Source: Eubacteriaceae bacterium (GTDB lineage Bacteria > Bacillota > Clostridia > Eubacteriales > Anaerofustaceae). Taken from it: a stretch of 35,430 nt of DNA. Positions 7,517-14,584 of this stretch are shown here, piece by piece. The notes under the pieces were generated by a model. That model made no database searches and was not told the DNA's origin. It saw nothing but the letters and a program-made list of their open reading frames with translations. Numbering within the stretch: the stretch's first letter is position 1; each line of letters opens with the position of its first letter. The stretch covers positions 1-35,430 of the forward strand of contig WRIY01000026.1 of assembly GCA_009782515.1 (NCBI GenBank), given 5' to 3'. Made by a program: the position numbers and the translations under genes.

Positions 7517-9565
7517 TCAGTTCCCTCCTTTTGCTATAAAAGCTGATATGCCTATCTGGCGAACTGCTATAAGAATGCAGGCGAGAAGCGCCATATAAGG
7601 GATTCCTGCCTGGCTGGCAACGCCTGTTTCCGGCACATCGCAGCGCTCATTTTCAAAGCTAAAGTGCCGAAGGGCAGACATTTCCCGATATCCTGCGCCG
7701 TTTGCGCCTGTGTCGCCACCGGCTTCGGTGGAATTAGGCGTTAGGCTGTCTATAAAAGAAGTGCTGTAGAAAACATCTGGCGCTTCAACAATTCTTATAT
7801 AGCAGTCCAGCGGCACCCCTTCTATTTCTATATGTTGGCCGTGCTTGAGCTTAAATTGGCCCATGCCATTTACAAGGCTCATATTCATGGATGAGCTCTG
7901 GGCAGCGCCCGCGCTGTCGCTTACAATGCAGTTAAATGAGCCATCAAGCGGCACAAGGCCGTTTTCGTCTTCAAAGAAGTACACCTTAAACTCAAACTCA
8001 GTAGACTTATTGCCCATAGCGCCAGTAACTTTTTTGCTTATTGACAAAACGCTTTCTGCAGCCTGCTTATAAACAAGGTATATATGGGCATCTTGCTTGA
8101 CGTTTGGCAATTGAACCGGCACAGAGCTGGACTGGGCAGCGCCATTAAGGCTGGTTTTCCATTCGAAATACTCGTAATTAGGAATACCGGGAATCTTATC
8201 AAGGCTTAGCTCAAAAGGCTCATCATATACTGCAGGATAAACAGCAGTTGACGGCGAGCCTATAGGCGCGCCATTCTCATCGACATAATGCACTGTTACA
8301 TTGCATGATGCCATTGCGCTTACCCACACAGCGGCAACATCCCTTACATTTGTCGACAAGTAGTGTATGCCGGCATCGATCGTATCGGCATCGGGCAGAA
8401 CCCCGTGCACTTCCGTGTTATTTACGGCAGTGCGAAGAAAAAACCGGTAATAGTGGTTTTTTAATATTGGCAACAGTGGTGACCACCTGTTGCCGTTAAA
8501 CTCGTACACATCTGCAAAGCTTAAGGCAAACATAATGTCTTTTGTTTCGCTTCCCGCCATTTCTGTTGTCGGAAGCGAAAATGCGCTTGTAGAAGCATGG
8601 TTTCCCAAGTTTGGCTTTAAAGCGATTTGCTTCATGGTTGGCAGCATGCCGTAAAAATACCCCATGCGGTCTTGCAGGAGCGAGCCTTCATATTTAGACG
8701 TTGTCGTTGAAGTGCCAAAAGCCCCTCCCATAGGCGTAGATCCCTTTAGGAGCAGAAGGGCGCAGTTGACGCCGCTAACTGTCTGCTTTTTCATTACAAA
8801 CCAATCGAATCCGTCGATCTTTACAGTTGTGTACAGCGCGGCGTCCCAAATATCAGTAAGCAGGCCGTATGGCGAAAAGTCCTCATCATCGTTATTTAAT
8901 GGAGCTGGAGATTTTGAGGGCAATTCTTCATTGCCGCTATTAAGCGCAAGCGCATTGATAACTGCATCAATATTGTTAAGCGCTTGATTCTCGCCCAGCT
9001 GCAAGCTATTTGTGCAGGCTGAGAGTGGATCACCTGCCGGATCTGCAGCAAATTTATTGGCCTCGCTTATAGCGCCCGGCAATGAGAATGCGCTTTTGGC
9101 GCTTGCCTGCTGTATAAGGCATACGGTGTAGCTGCCCTCTGTGAGGCCTTCAAATATGTAAAAGCCACCTGCATCAATCGCAGCTTTGTCAATAAAGTGC
9201 GCTGGATTGCCAGATTCGCATAAAAATACCTCAAAGCTTTCGGATAGCAGCGCCAAAGCATTCTGGCCCGATTGCAAACCATCGATTATAATGCGGCCGC
9301 TAATGCTCCCTGATGGGGTGGCTGCCATTGCACCAGCGCCAGATCCTTCAGGCGAAGAAGGCATCTGCGCATTTCCGCCTGCTTCGCCTGAAGGCAGCTG
9401 TTCCGGCGCTTGTACATAAGCATGTTCATCGGTTGTCGGTTCATTAAAATGCGCTGCCTGCTCTTTTGCCCCATCGGCAGAAACAATAGAAAGCGGTATG
9501 CCAAGCAGAAAAAGCAAAGCCAGAATTATTAGCAGAATTCTTCTTGTATTCCCTTTTTTTATCAT
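7517..9565 (-). CDS. Large tip pilin / adhesin with VPETG sorting signal
   Basis: 682 residues from the ATG that follows GAGG ten bases upstream; an ATG at 9637 adds a basic tail before the signal peptide and has no ribosome site. Residues 1-32 are a signal peptide. A Cna-B-like module lies near 72-150 (SISGRIIIDG ... EGLTEGSYTVCL). Residues about 230-415 resemble the DUF6273-type surface domain. A MucBP-like segment follows (VHYVDENGAPIG), then a DUF7601-like pilin module (ISKKVTGAMG). VPETG at 644-648, a hydrophobic span and a short tail complete the sorting signal. It is first in the operon and by far the largest pilin, the pattern of Cpa-type tip adhesins. Ligand unknown. Confidence 0.8.
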   Translation of the reverse strand: MIKKGNTRRILLIILALLFLLGIPLSIVSADGAKEQAAHFNEPTTDEHAYVQAPEQLPSGEAGGNAQMPSSPEGSGAGAMAATPSGSISGRIIIDGLQSGQNALALLSESFEVFLCESGNPAHFIDKAAIDAGGFYIFEGLTEGSYTVCLIQQASAKSAFSLPGAISEANKFAADPAGDPLSACTNSLQLGENQALNNIDAVINALALNSGNEELPSKSPAPLNNDDEDFSPYGLLTDIWDAALYTTVKIDGFDWFVMKKQTVSGVNCALLLLKGSTPMGGAFGTSTTTSKYEGSLLQDRMGYFYGMLPTMKQIALKPNLGNHASTSAFSLPTTEMAGSETKDIMFALSFADVYEFNGNRWSPLLPILKNHYYRFFLRTAVNNTEVHGVLPDADTIDAGIHYLSTNVRDVAAVWVSAMASCNVTVHYVDENGAPIGSPSTAVYPAVYDEPFELSLDKIPGIPNYEYFEWKTSLNGAAQSSSVPVQLPNVKQDAHIYLVYKQAAESVLSISKKVTGAMGNKSTEFEFKVYFFEDENGLVPLDGSFNCIVSDSAGAAQSSSMNMSLVNGMGQFKLKHGQHIEIEGVPLDCYIRIVEAPDVFYSTSFIDSLTPNSTEAGGDTGANGAGYREMSALRHFSFENERCDVPETGVASQAGIPYMALLACILIAVRQIGISAFIAKGGN

Positions 9566-9965
9566 TTTATTAAAACCTCGCTTTACTGCTTTTATTCGTT
9601 TATTGCTTCTGCCATTTATAGCAGGGCGGCATAGCATGGAGCATATTTCTTTGTAAACGCCTCTGCAATACAGAGCTATTCGTTATGCAATTAAACAGTC
9701 ACATTTTTTTCGTTACCAAGCTATCTATATTGATAAGCTTATGGTATGATGCCTTTGAAGCAGTGCTATGGCAGCATATTAGCATACATCGCTGAGAAGG
9801 TGTAGCCCTGGCAATCTGCATCAATAGCGTCACAGGACAATTTGCTTTTGACGCATTTGCGACTAAAATAAATACAATAAAAAAAATCTGGATCGAAGCT
9901 GTGAACGGCAAAAACAAATCAATCACAATTCTTATAAACTGTGCCTGTATATTGGAGGTTTGCTC
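9566..9965. other. Divergent control region of pilus operon and regulator
   Basis: Roughly 400 bases separate the tip-pilin start from the divergent regulator. It is AT-rich in its right half and carries no convincing ORF. A candidate pilus promoter is listed separately. Toward the regulator only weak promoter matches are seen (TTGACG near 9847 with TACAAT 19 bases later). By position, autoregulation and pilus control probably happen here. Confidence 0.5.
9640..9675 (-). promoter_or_regulatory. Candidate pilus-operon promoter with inverted repeat over the -35
   Basis: On the minus strand TTGCAG (9663-9668), 17 bases, then TATGCT (9640-9645) is a reasonable vegetative promoter. The -35 lies inside the perfect inverted repeat CTCTG-caata-CAGAG (9661-9675), which is operator-like. 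The match could be chance, since the arms are only five bases. Confidence 0.35.
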
Positions 9966-11459
9966 TTGACCAATTTCGCGTACGTAATGGACTTATTAAA
10001 AATTTTTTCGAAACAATTTTTAGAAATAGGGTTTGACCACACGCTTATTAGCCGCTGGCGAAACGGAAAGCGCCGCCTTATGCCGGGGCGCCACCAAGTA
10101 AGGGCTGTTTGCGAGTTGTTCTGGCAAAAAGATGAAGCAATGGATTTCCCAATACTTGAAAGGCTGCTTAAAACTTGGTATCCGGCGCTGCCTTGCGTTA
10201 CGCTTATAGAAAAGCAGGAGCTATTGGAACGTTTTTTGACAGAAAAAGGGCAGCTTGAGCTGGAATACCAGACAATGCGAAAAGTAAGGCTTAGCCGGTT
10301 GCACGCCAGTGAGAATGCTGTAGCCGTAGAGCCATACGGCATAGAGGCTGTGCGCCTGGGGCTATTGAGCTTTCTTGACCTTATCGGCGCAATGCCTGAG
10401 CCACAGCGCTTTTACCTTGTTTTTACAGAGGGTCAGCACATATATATATCAGAAGAGAATTTCGGCAAATTGTTTATGAGCAAGCTTATGAAGCTTTTCG
10501 AGGATGGCCACAGGCTGTCTGTGGCCATCCGAAGCGACCGCGTAACATCAGATATTTTATACTTTCATAAGACTAAGCTTTATGCGCACCTGAAAGGTTA
10601 TATAACCACCCAGTATTTTGATGCCTTCAAGCCGAGCAGCGAAAAAATTCTTGGGATTGTGGGCAACCATTTTGCACTGGAAGCAAAGAGGGAGAAGCTT
10701 TGGGATTTCGATAATACTACAATCGACATTTACAGCAACCAAAAATCTGTCTTGGAAATTCATAAGCGCATTCACGAGTACATAGAAATTTCCCAGCCTC
10801 TAATGCGCTATGATTTTTTTGCGAGCCCTAATGGCTACCTGAGCAACGCGCACATTAATAAAGGCAGGCCGTGCAGCATCATAACTCGCATACCGCATTT
10901 TGGCATATTGCCAAGCGTAGAATTCGCCTCAAGTTTTACCCTTAGCGATGATGAAGTAGCCTTCATGCAAAGAGAGTACCAGGCAATTTTACTAGACCCT
11001 GTATTTTTTGATAAAAACGTTCGTGTGCGCCACATCTTTTGCATAGAGGCCATTAGCGAGGCGCTGTCAAAACAGCGCCACCAAGCCCATGAGCTCTCAG
11101 CAATGCTGGGGCGCAAGGTATGGATGGCAACGCCTGATCTGCTCAGCGCGCTTAAGAGAATCCAGGAGCTGCTAAAAACGCGCGAAAACTATGAAGTTTG
11201 CTTTCTTGATGAAAAGCATTTTGATGAAATATCCCTGCAAGCGGGTGTTTGGGGCAACGAAACTGTAATCACGTGGCTTGAAAAGGACACTTCTGCTGCA
11301 AGCATGGAATACCCGATCGTAGCAGGCATGCAAGCGTTCGCTTCTACAGTATGGGAAGAGATACCGCTTGAAATGCGCAGCAGGGAAGAAGCGAATAATC
11401 AAATAGGCAGATGGCTGAGAAAGCATAAAATGATGGAAAGAGCCTTTAGCCCGAGCTGA
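9966..11459 (+). CDS. HTH regulator, probable controller of the divergent pilus operon
   Basis: 497 residues from a TTG start with GGAGG seven bases upstream; the in-frame TTG at 9960 is too close to that site. Residues about 8-45 look like a helix-turn-helix (HTLISRWRNGKRRL). The remaining ~450 residues have no recognised motif, but their end (a Rossmann-like stretch, YEVCFLDEKHF, VITWLEK, then a helix with two Trp) matches the layout of the regulator at 12269-13768. Both proteins are ~500 residues with one N-terminal HTH. Its size and divergent position next to the tip-pilin gene parallel RofA/Nra regulators of streptococcal FCT loci; I do not claim sequence homology to them. Confidence 0.75.
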   Translation: MTNFAYVMDLLKIFSKQFLEIGFDHTLISRWRNGKRRLMPGRHQVRAVCELFWQKDEAMDFPILERLLKTWYPALPCVTLIEKQELLERFLTEKGQLELEYQTMRKVRLSRLHASENAVAVEPYGIEAVRLGLLSFLDLIGAMPEPQRFYLVFTEGQHIYISEENFGKLFMSKLMKLFEDGHRLSVAIRSDRVTSDILYFHKTKLYAHLKGYITTQYFDAFKPSSEKILGIVGNHFALEAKREKLWDFDNTTIDIYSNQKSVLEIHKRIHEYIEISQPLMRYDFFASPNGYLSNAHINKGRPCSIITRIPHFGILPSVEFASSFTLSDDEVAFMQREYQAILLDPVFFDKNVRVRHIFCIEAISEALSKQRHQAHELSAMLGRKVWMATPDLLSALKRIQELLKTRENYEVCFLDEKHFDEISLQAGVWGNETVITWLEKDTSAASMEYPIVAGMQAFASTVWEEIPLEMRSREEANNQIGRWLRKHKMMERAFSPS

Positions 11460-11874
11460 ATCACCGTTTAAGAGGGTCGAGAGGGCATGCAAGGCCCAGC
11501 CTGCTCTGCCAATGGCTTGTAGGAAGTTACATACAAAATTATTGTGAATGTAAAGAATTGTAATAACGTGAAAAGTGTGAACGCTTAGTGCATTGCATCA
11601 AGCCTTACCATTCTGCAATCGCTTTAGAGTGCGGCGACCTGGCATTAACCCAGACAGCAAGCAAAATAACTGCTACCGCTATGGCAAGAGCTGATTGTCA
11701 TCTTCGCCAGATTCCATTATTCTATTGTTAAAGCTAAAAATACCGCATACTAGGCATGTTTTGAAACATCAGTTCGAAGATTCGCGATTCCTCAATTGAT
11801 CACTCTATTACTGATATGTACAATCTGTGTACTGCCGAATTTGGATTTAGTTTCTCCGAAAAAGCTTAAGTCTT
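11460..11874. other. Intergenic stretch with a possible decayed membrane-peptide remnant
   Basis: No intact gene. On the minus strand 11605-11694 reads as a hydrophobic segment plus short polar tail (SALAIAVAVILLAVWVNARS, then a TAA), but an in-frame stop precedes it and a possible start (MTI) lies in another frame. It could be the broken end of a small membrane protein or chance. The rest is AT-rich and unassigned. Confidence 0.3.
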
Positions 11875-12040
11875 TTACAGATTTAGCAATTGCTTCTTCT
11901 TTGCCTCAAATTCTTCCTGAGTGATAATTCCCTTGTCTTTGAGCTCTGCAAGTTTTTCTAGTTCATCAAGCGGGTTTGTTTTACTTGATGAAGGGGATAA
12001 TGCTTCATTGATCATTGATATACAAAGGTACTTTTCTCAT
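11875..12040 (-). pseudogene. SHOCT-domain small protein interrupted by a 7-bp tandem duplication
   Basis: The frame downstream encodes a textbook SHOCT domain (LDELEKLAELKDKGIITQEE, ending LLNL). The ATG that follows a strong GGAGG reads MRKVPLYIN and then stops. Between the two frames lies ATCAATG twice in tandem (plus-strand CATTGAT at 12006-12012 and 12013-12019). Removing one copy joins the frames into a 52-residue protein. Promoter and ribosome site are intact, so the lesion looks recent or reversible. SHOCT domains usually sit at the C-terminus of larger membrane or secreted proteins and may mediate oligomerisation; a stand-alone copy is of unknown function. Confidence 0.8.
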
Positions 12041-12069
12041 ACATCCCTTCCTCCCTCAATTCTGCTCTC

Positions 12070-12098
12070 ATCTAAGCAAAATATATCAAAAATGTCAA
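12070..12098 (-). promoter_or_regulatory. Promoter of the SHOCT gene
   Basis: On the minus strand TTGACA (12093-12098), a 17-base spacer and TTAGAT (12070-12075), followed by GAGGGAGGAAGG as ribosome site. A perfect -35 and ideal spacing make this one of the better promoters in the window. Confidence 0.65.
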
Positions 12099-12268
12099 GA
12101 AAAGTAAATAACCGCTCATAGCTCTATTCTATATGGCGTCGCGCTTGTCAGCCTTTATTTCCACCTAATAGGCTTGGCGATGCGCTTAATCAAAAGTACA
12201 AGGCTGCATTTTCGCACTCATACATCGCATGCAAAACAAGCAAAGTGAGCCACACTGCCGCTACAAGC

Positions 12269-13768
12269 TCAACAGTAAGCCTTTATTAGCTGCTCAATGA
12301 AGCTGATCGCATCATGCTTCGGTATTGCCATCATTGCCGGCACATAGTTTTCAGCGAAATCGCTAAATGCCTCGCTTAGCTGCGCGTGCTGAAAAATGCA
12401 GTATGTATAGTCATTAGCATCATACTTGGGGTTAGTGCGCTCTATCACAATGCCATGCCCTTTAAGCGCAGTAACCAGAATTTCATCATTGCTGTAGCCA
12501 TCATCCAGGATATAAAAACAGTACAAGTCTTTTGCATCCTGGTCTTTGTGTAAAATATTCTCAAAGACAGCCCTGATTTCATCTTTGTTAAAATGGGGAA
12601 GCCCAACCATATGATCAGAAAGCCTGCCTGTTTTGGCGAATTCGACTAACCCTTTTTTCGTGTAAACATCCACTTGCCTTCTGTATCTGGAAGCTTCATT
12701 CCTTGTCTTAATTGACTTAAGAAGCGACTCTATCAAATCGTCCTGGGTATTGTCTGCAGTTGGGTACTCCTTAAAATACGATTGTACAAAAGCATTCTTC
12801 ATGTCATCTCCGGCTCTATTCTCAACACTTTGAAACACTGACAGTGGAATGCGGTTATAGCAAGGATTTGGCTTAAACAGGTAGGCATCATATGTGGTTT
12901 CCATCTCTTCGACATAATACCCGATAACCTCAAACTTTTTGCGGTTGTCTACAGCAAGCTTATAATCCTGAAACAATGCATCATAGCTTCGTTCGAAGAA
13001 TTCATTAAGCATGCTGTTTCCGCCATCAACATAGCACACTGACAGGCTGTTGTCTAAAATGGCTATATAGTTAACGCATGAAACAGTGTCTCCTTGCTCT
13101 AAATACTCATACTCAACAATTAAAAAATCTGAAAGCATGCCTTTGCTATAGTTGCTTTCAGAGCCAGTGTAGTATAAGAGATAATTATCAGATAGCAATA
13201 AAGGCATAACTTCATACAAAACTTCTATGCTTTCGCTAAAATCGGCATTGGGCAAATTGACGAGGTGCTTAATCGTATATTGATCGCTAAATTCAGCTAC
13301 CTCTCCCACAAAGGAATTAAGGGAAGAGATTATGCTTTCATGGCAGCAGTTTATTACGCGAATATTGCACGAAAACGACTCATAGCCGGCTTTGCCGGCA
13401 ATGTTTCTCAAAATTTCGCTAAAAGTTCGGAAATAGCGCTCGTTGTCGTAGAAGTATACAAGCTCAACAGGCTCATTAGCTTCGTACCTTAGGCTGTACA
13501 AAAGATTGATAATAGCATCTTTGCCTGATATTGCTGTATTCTCTGTTGAGATGGCTAAGCTGCCGTAGTAGCGCAGCTCTTTTATTTCAAGATCGCTTAA
13601 GTTAAGCGCTGCAGATATCTTCTCGGTAAGATCCTCATTTAGCTTTTGCTCGCCTCTTAATACGCGGTATATACTTGACTTGCTGGCTCCGGTCATCTGA
13701 ACAAGCGTGTCAACTTTAATCTTCTTTTGCTTAAGCTTTTCCTTTATGAAGGTATTAATGTTATCCAA
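12269..13768 (-). CDS. XRE-type HTH regulator with large C-terminal domain
   Basis: 499 residues from a TTG start placed by GGGAGG six bases upstream; a longer reading from 13837 would run through the promoter and repeat array. Residues about 1-60 form an XRE-like helix-turn-helix (VDTLVQMTGASKSSIYRVLRG). The rest is an uncharacterised domain of ~430 residues, likely a sensor or effector module, with a C-terminal Rossmann-like part (YCFYILDDGYSNDE ... GIVIERTNP). It shares architecture, length and start type with the regulator beside the pilus operon and appears to belong to the same family. A phased repeat array and a divergent small transcript unit lie upstream, suggesting autoregulation. 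Target genes are unknown. Confidence 0.75.
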   Translation of the reverse strand: MDNINTFIKEKLKQKKIKVDTLVQMTGASKSSIYRVLRGEQKLNEDLTEKISAALNLSDLEIKELRYYGSLAISTENTAISGKDAIINLLYSLRYEANEPVELVYFYDNERYFRTFSEILRNIAGKAGYESFSCNIRVINCCHESIISSLNSFVGEVAEFSDQYTIKHLVNLPNADFSESIEVLYEVMPLLLSDNYLLYYTGSESNYSKGMLSDFLIVEYEYLEQGDTVSCVNYIAILDNSLSVCYVDGGNSMLNEFFERSYDALFQDYKLAVDNRKKFEVIGYYVEEMETTYDAYLFKPNPCYNRIPLSVFQSVENRAGDDMKNAFVQSYFKEYPTADNTQDDLIESLLKSIKTRNEASRYRRQVDVYTKKGLVEFAKTGRLSDHMVGLPHFNKDEIRAVFENILHKDQDAKDLYCFYILDDGYSNDEILVTALKGHGIVIERTNPKYDANDYTYCIFQHAQLSEAFSDFAENYVPAMMAIPKHDAISFIEQLIKAYC

Positions 13769-13786
13769 ATTATGCCTCCCAAAAAA

Positions 13787-13890
13787 ATTATATATTGAAA
13801 TACCGTCAATGTCGCATGAAATTCCCGAATATGACAAAATAATTCCCGAAATAAAGAAAAATCTAAAAGGTAAATTGACATCTATTCCCG
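13787..13890. promoter_or_regulatory. Regulator promoter region with three phased ATTCCCG repeats
   Basis: ATTCCCG occurs in direct orientation at 13821, 13842 and 13884, that is 21 and 42 bases apart, two and four helical turns. A minus-strand TATAAT lies at 13787-13792 with no good -35, as in activated promoters. The third repeat falls within the spacer of the plus-strand promoter at 13875-13903. Same-face spacing suggests a cooperative binding site, most simply for the adjacent XRE regulator. Confidence 0.55.
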
Positions 13891-13903
13891 TTAATGATAT
13901 TAA
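13875..13903 (+). promoter_or_regulatory. Divergent promoter reading away from the regulator
   Basis: TTGACA (13875-13880), 17 bases, TATTAA (13898-13903). The predicted transcript would start near 13910 and end at the terminator at 14103-14143, about 230 nt. Confidence 0.5.
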
Positions 13904-13960
13904 TAATATATGAACGTTAGAGGCACAAACGGCAATGATTAGCTACCAATTAGCTGTTGT

Positions 13961-14095
13961 ATGAATGTCCTCAAAACAGCAAGGTGCTACAGCACTTTAA
14001 GTGCCCTAACAGTGCTTGCTGAAGAAAAAGTACATTTTTCAGCAAATAAATCTATACTAGCACGCAATATTCAAACCTCGAATCTAGACCGATAG
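13961..14095 (+). CDS. Possible small ORF (44 residues) or small RNA, divergent from regulator
   Basis: ATG to TAG encodes 44 residues beginning MNVLKTARCYSTLSALTVLA and ending NLDR. It lies wholly between a promoter and a rho-independent terminator whose stem begins eight bases after the stop. A 9-codon ORF (MISYQLAVV, 13935-13964) overlaps its start as ATGA, which could couple translation; AGAGG lies 11 bases before that first ATG. The 44-codon ORF has no ribosome site of its own. No family is recognised. The alternative is a noncoding RNA of ~230 nt that contains an 8-bp-class hairpin (TTGCTG ... CAGCAA). Confidence 0.3.
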   Translation: MNVLKTARCYSTLSALTVLAEEKVHFSANKSILARNIQTSNLDR

Positions 14096-14102
14096 CTATA
14101 CT

Positions 14103-14143
14103 GCTGCCGATATCCGCCCTGATTCGGCAGCTTTGCTTTTTTT
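14103..14143 (+). terminator. Rho-independent terminator
   Basis: GCTGCCGA (14103-14110) pairs perfectly with TCGGCAGC (14124-14131) around a 13-base loop, followed by TTTGCTTTTTTT. Orientation is plus, matching the transcript that starts near 13910. Confidence 0.75.
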
Positions 14144-14306
14144 AAGAAAGCTTGCAGTATGCGCTTTGTTTTCAATCCGTATTCCCGGATCGCTCTATAT
14201 CTACAATATCTTCTATTTAGTTCAGTATACCAAATGCCCGTTTATCCTGTCAAAGGCTGTAAAACTTCACTTGTTCGACTATGCGCTTTTACCCTGCCTC
14301 TAATGC

Positions 14307-14336
14307 AATTGCAGCATGCGCTCGCATGCCGCAATT
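14307..14336. repeat. Near-perfect inverted repeat with GCATGC core
   Basis: AATTGC-a-GCATGCG pairs with CGCATGC-c-GCAATT across a two-base loop: 14-base arms with one mismatch. No T-run follows, so it is not a standard terminator. Confidence 0.6.
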
Positions 14337-14403
14337 AGGCACTGACAAAGGCTGCTATATGCATCAGATATGCTGGCCATATAACTGCATTAAGGGGCCG
14401 GGG

Positions 14404-14434
14404 AATAGGCATGCATAGCCGATGCATGCCTATT
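14404..14434. repeat. Perfect 13-bp inverted repeat
   Basis: AATAGGCATGCAT (14404-14416) and ATGCATGCCTATT (14422-14434) are exact reverse complements around AGCCG. It shares the GCATGC core with the hairpin about 70 bases upstream. Confidence 0.65.
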
Positions 14435-14528
14435 GGCTCTAGGCATGCGCGCTAAATGCCAGCCAGGGCGCATACACTGTGAACAATGCCAGTGCTGCTT
14501 TCAAAACTAATGCATGCTATTCTCTCTT

Positions 14529-14551
14529 TATACGGCAAAATACGCTATAAT
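14529..14551 (+). promoter_or_regulatory. Family promoter element (ATACGGCA ... GCTATAAT)
   Basis: TATAAT at 14546-14551 within TACGCTATAAT, preceded by TATACGGCAAAA. Almost the same block precedes the paralogue at 19528 (ATACGGCATAAT ... GCGCTATAAT), and a looser version precedes the one at 20712. No consensus -35 is visible. Confidence 0.55.
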
Positions 14552-14584
14552 TACATGTCGAGTGTTATATATGGAGGGAAAAAC

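Larger units (their letters stand above)
14144..14584. other. Intergenic region rich in GCATGC-containing palindromes
   Basis: No ORF is convincing. Two strong hairpins (listed separately) and further GCATGC/ATGCAT hexamers near 14442 and 14511 are packed within 250 bases. The right end holds the leader of the next gene. Confidence 0.5.

Noticed and set aside
11921-12121. 66-codon Ser-rich plus-strand ORF
   Set aside because: It is the complement of the SHOCT gene and its promoter; the minus-strand reading gives a recognisable domain.
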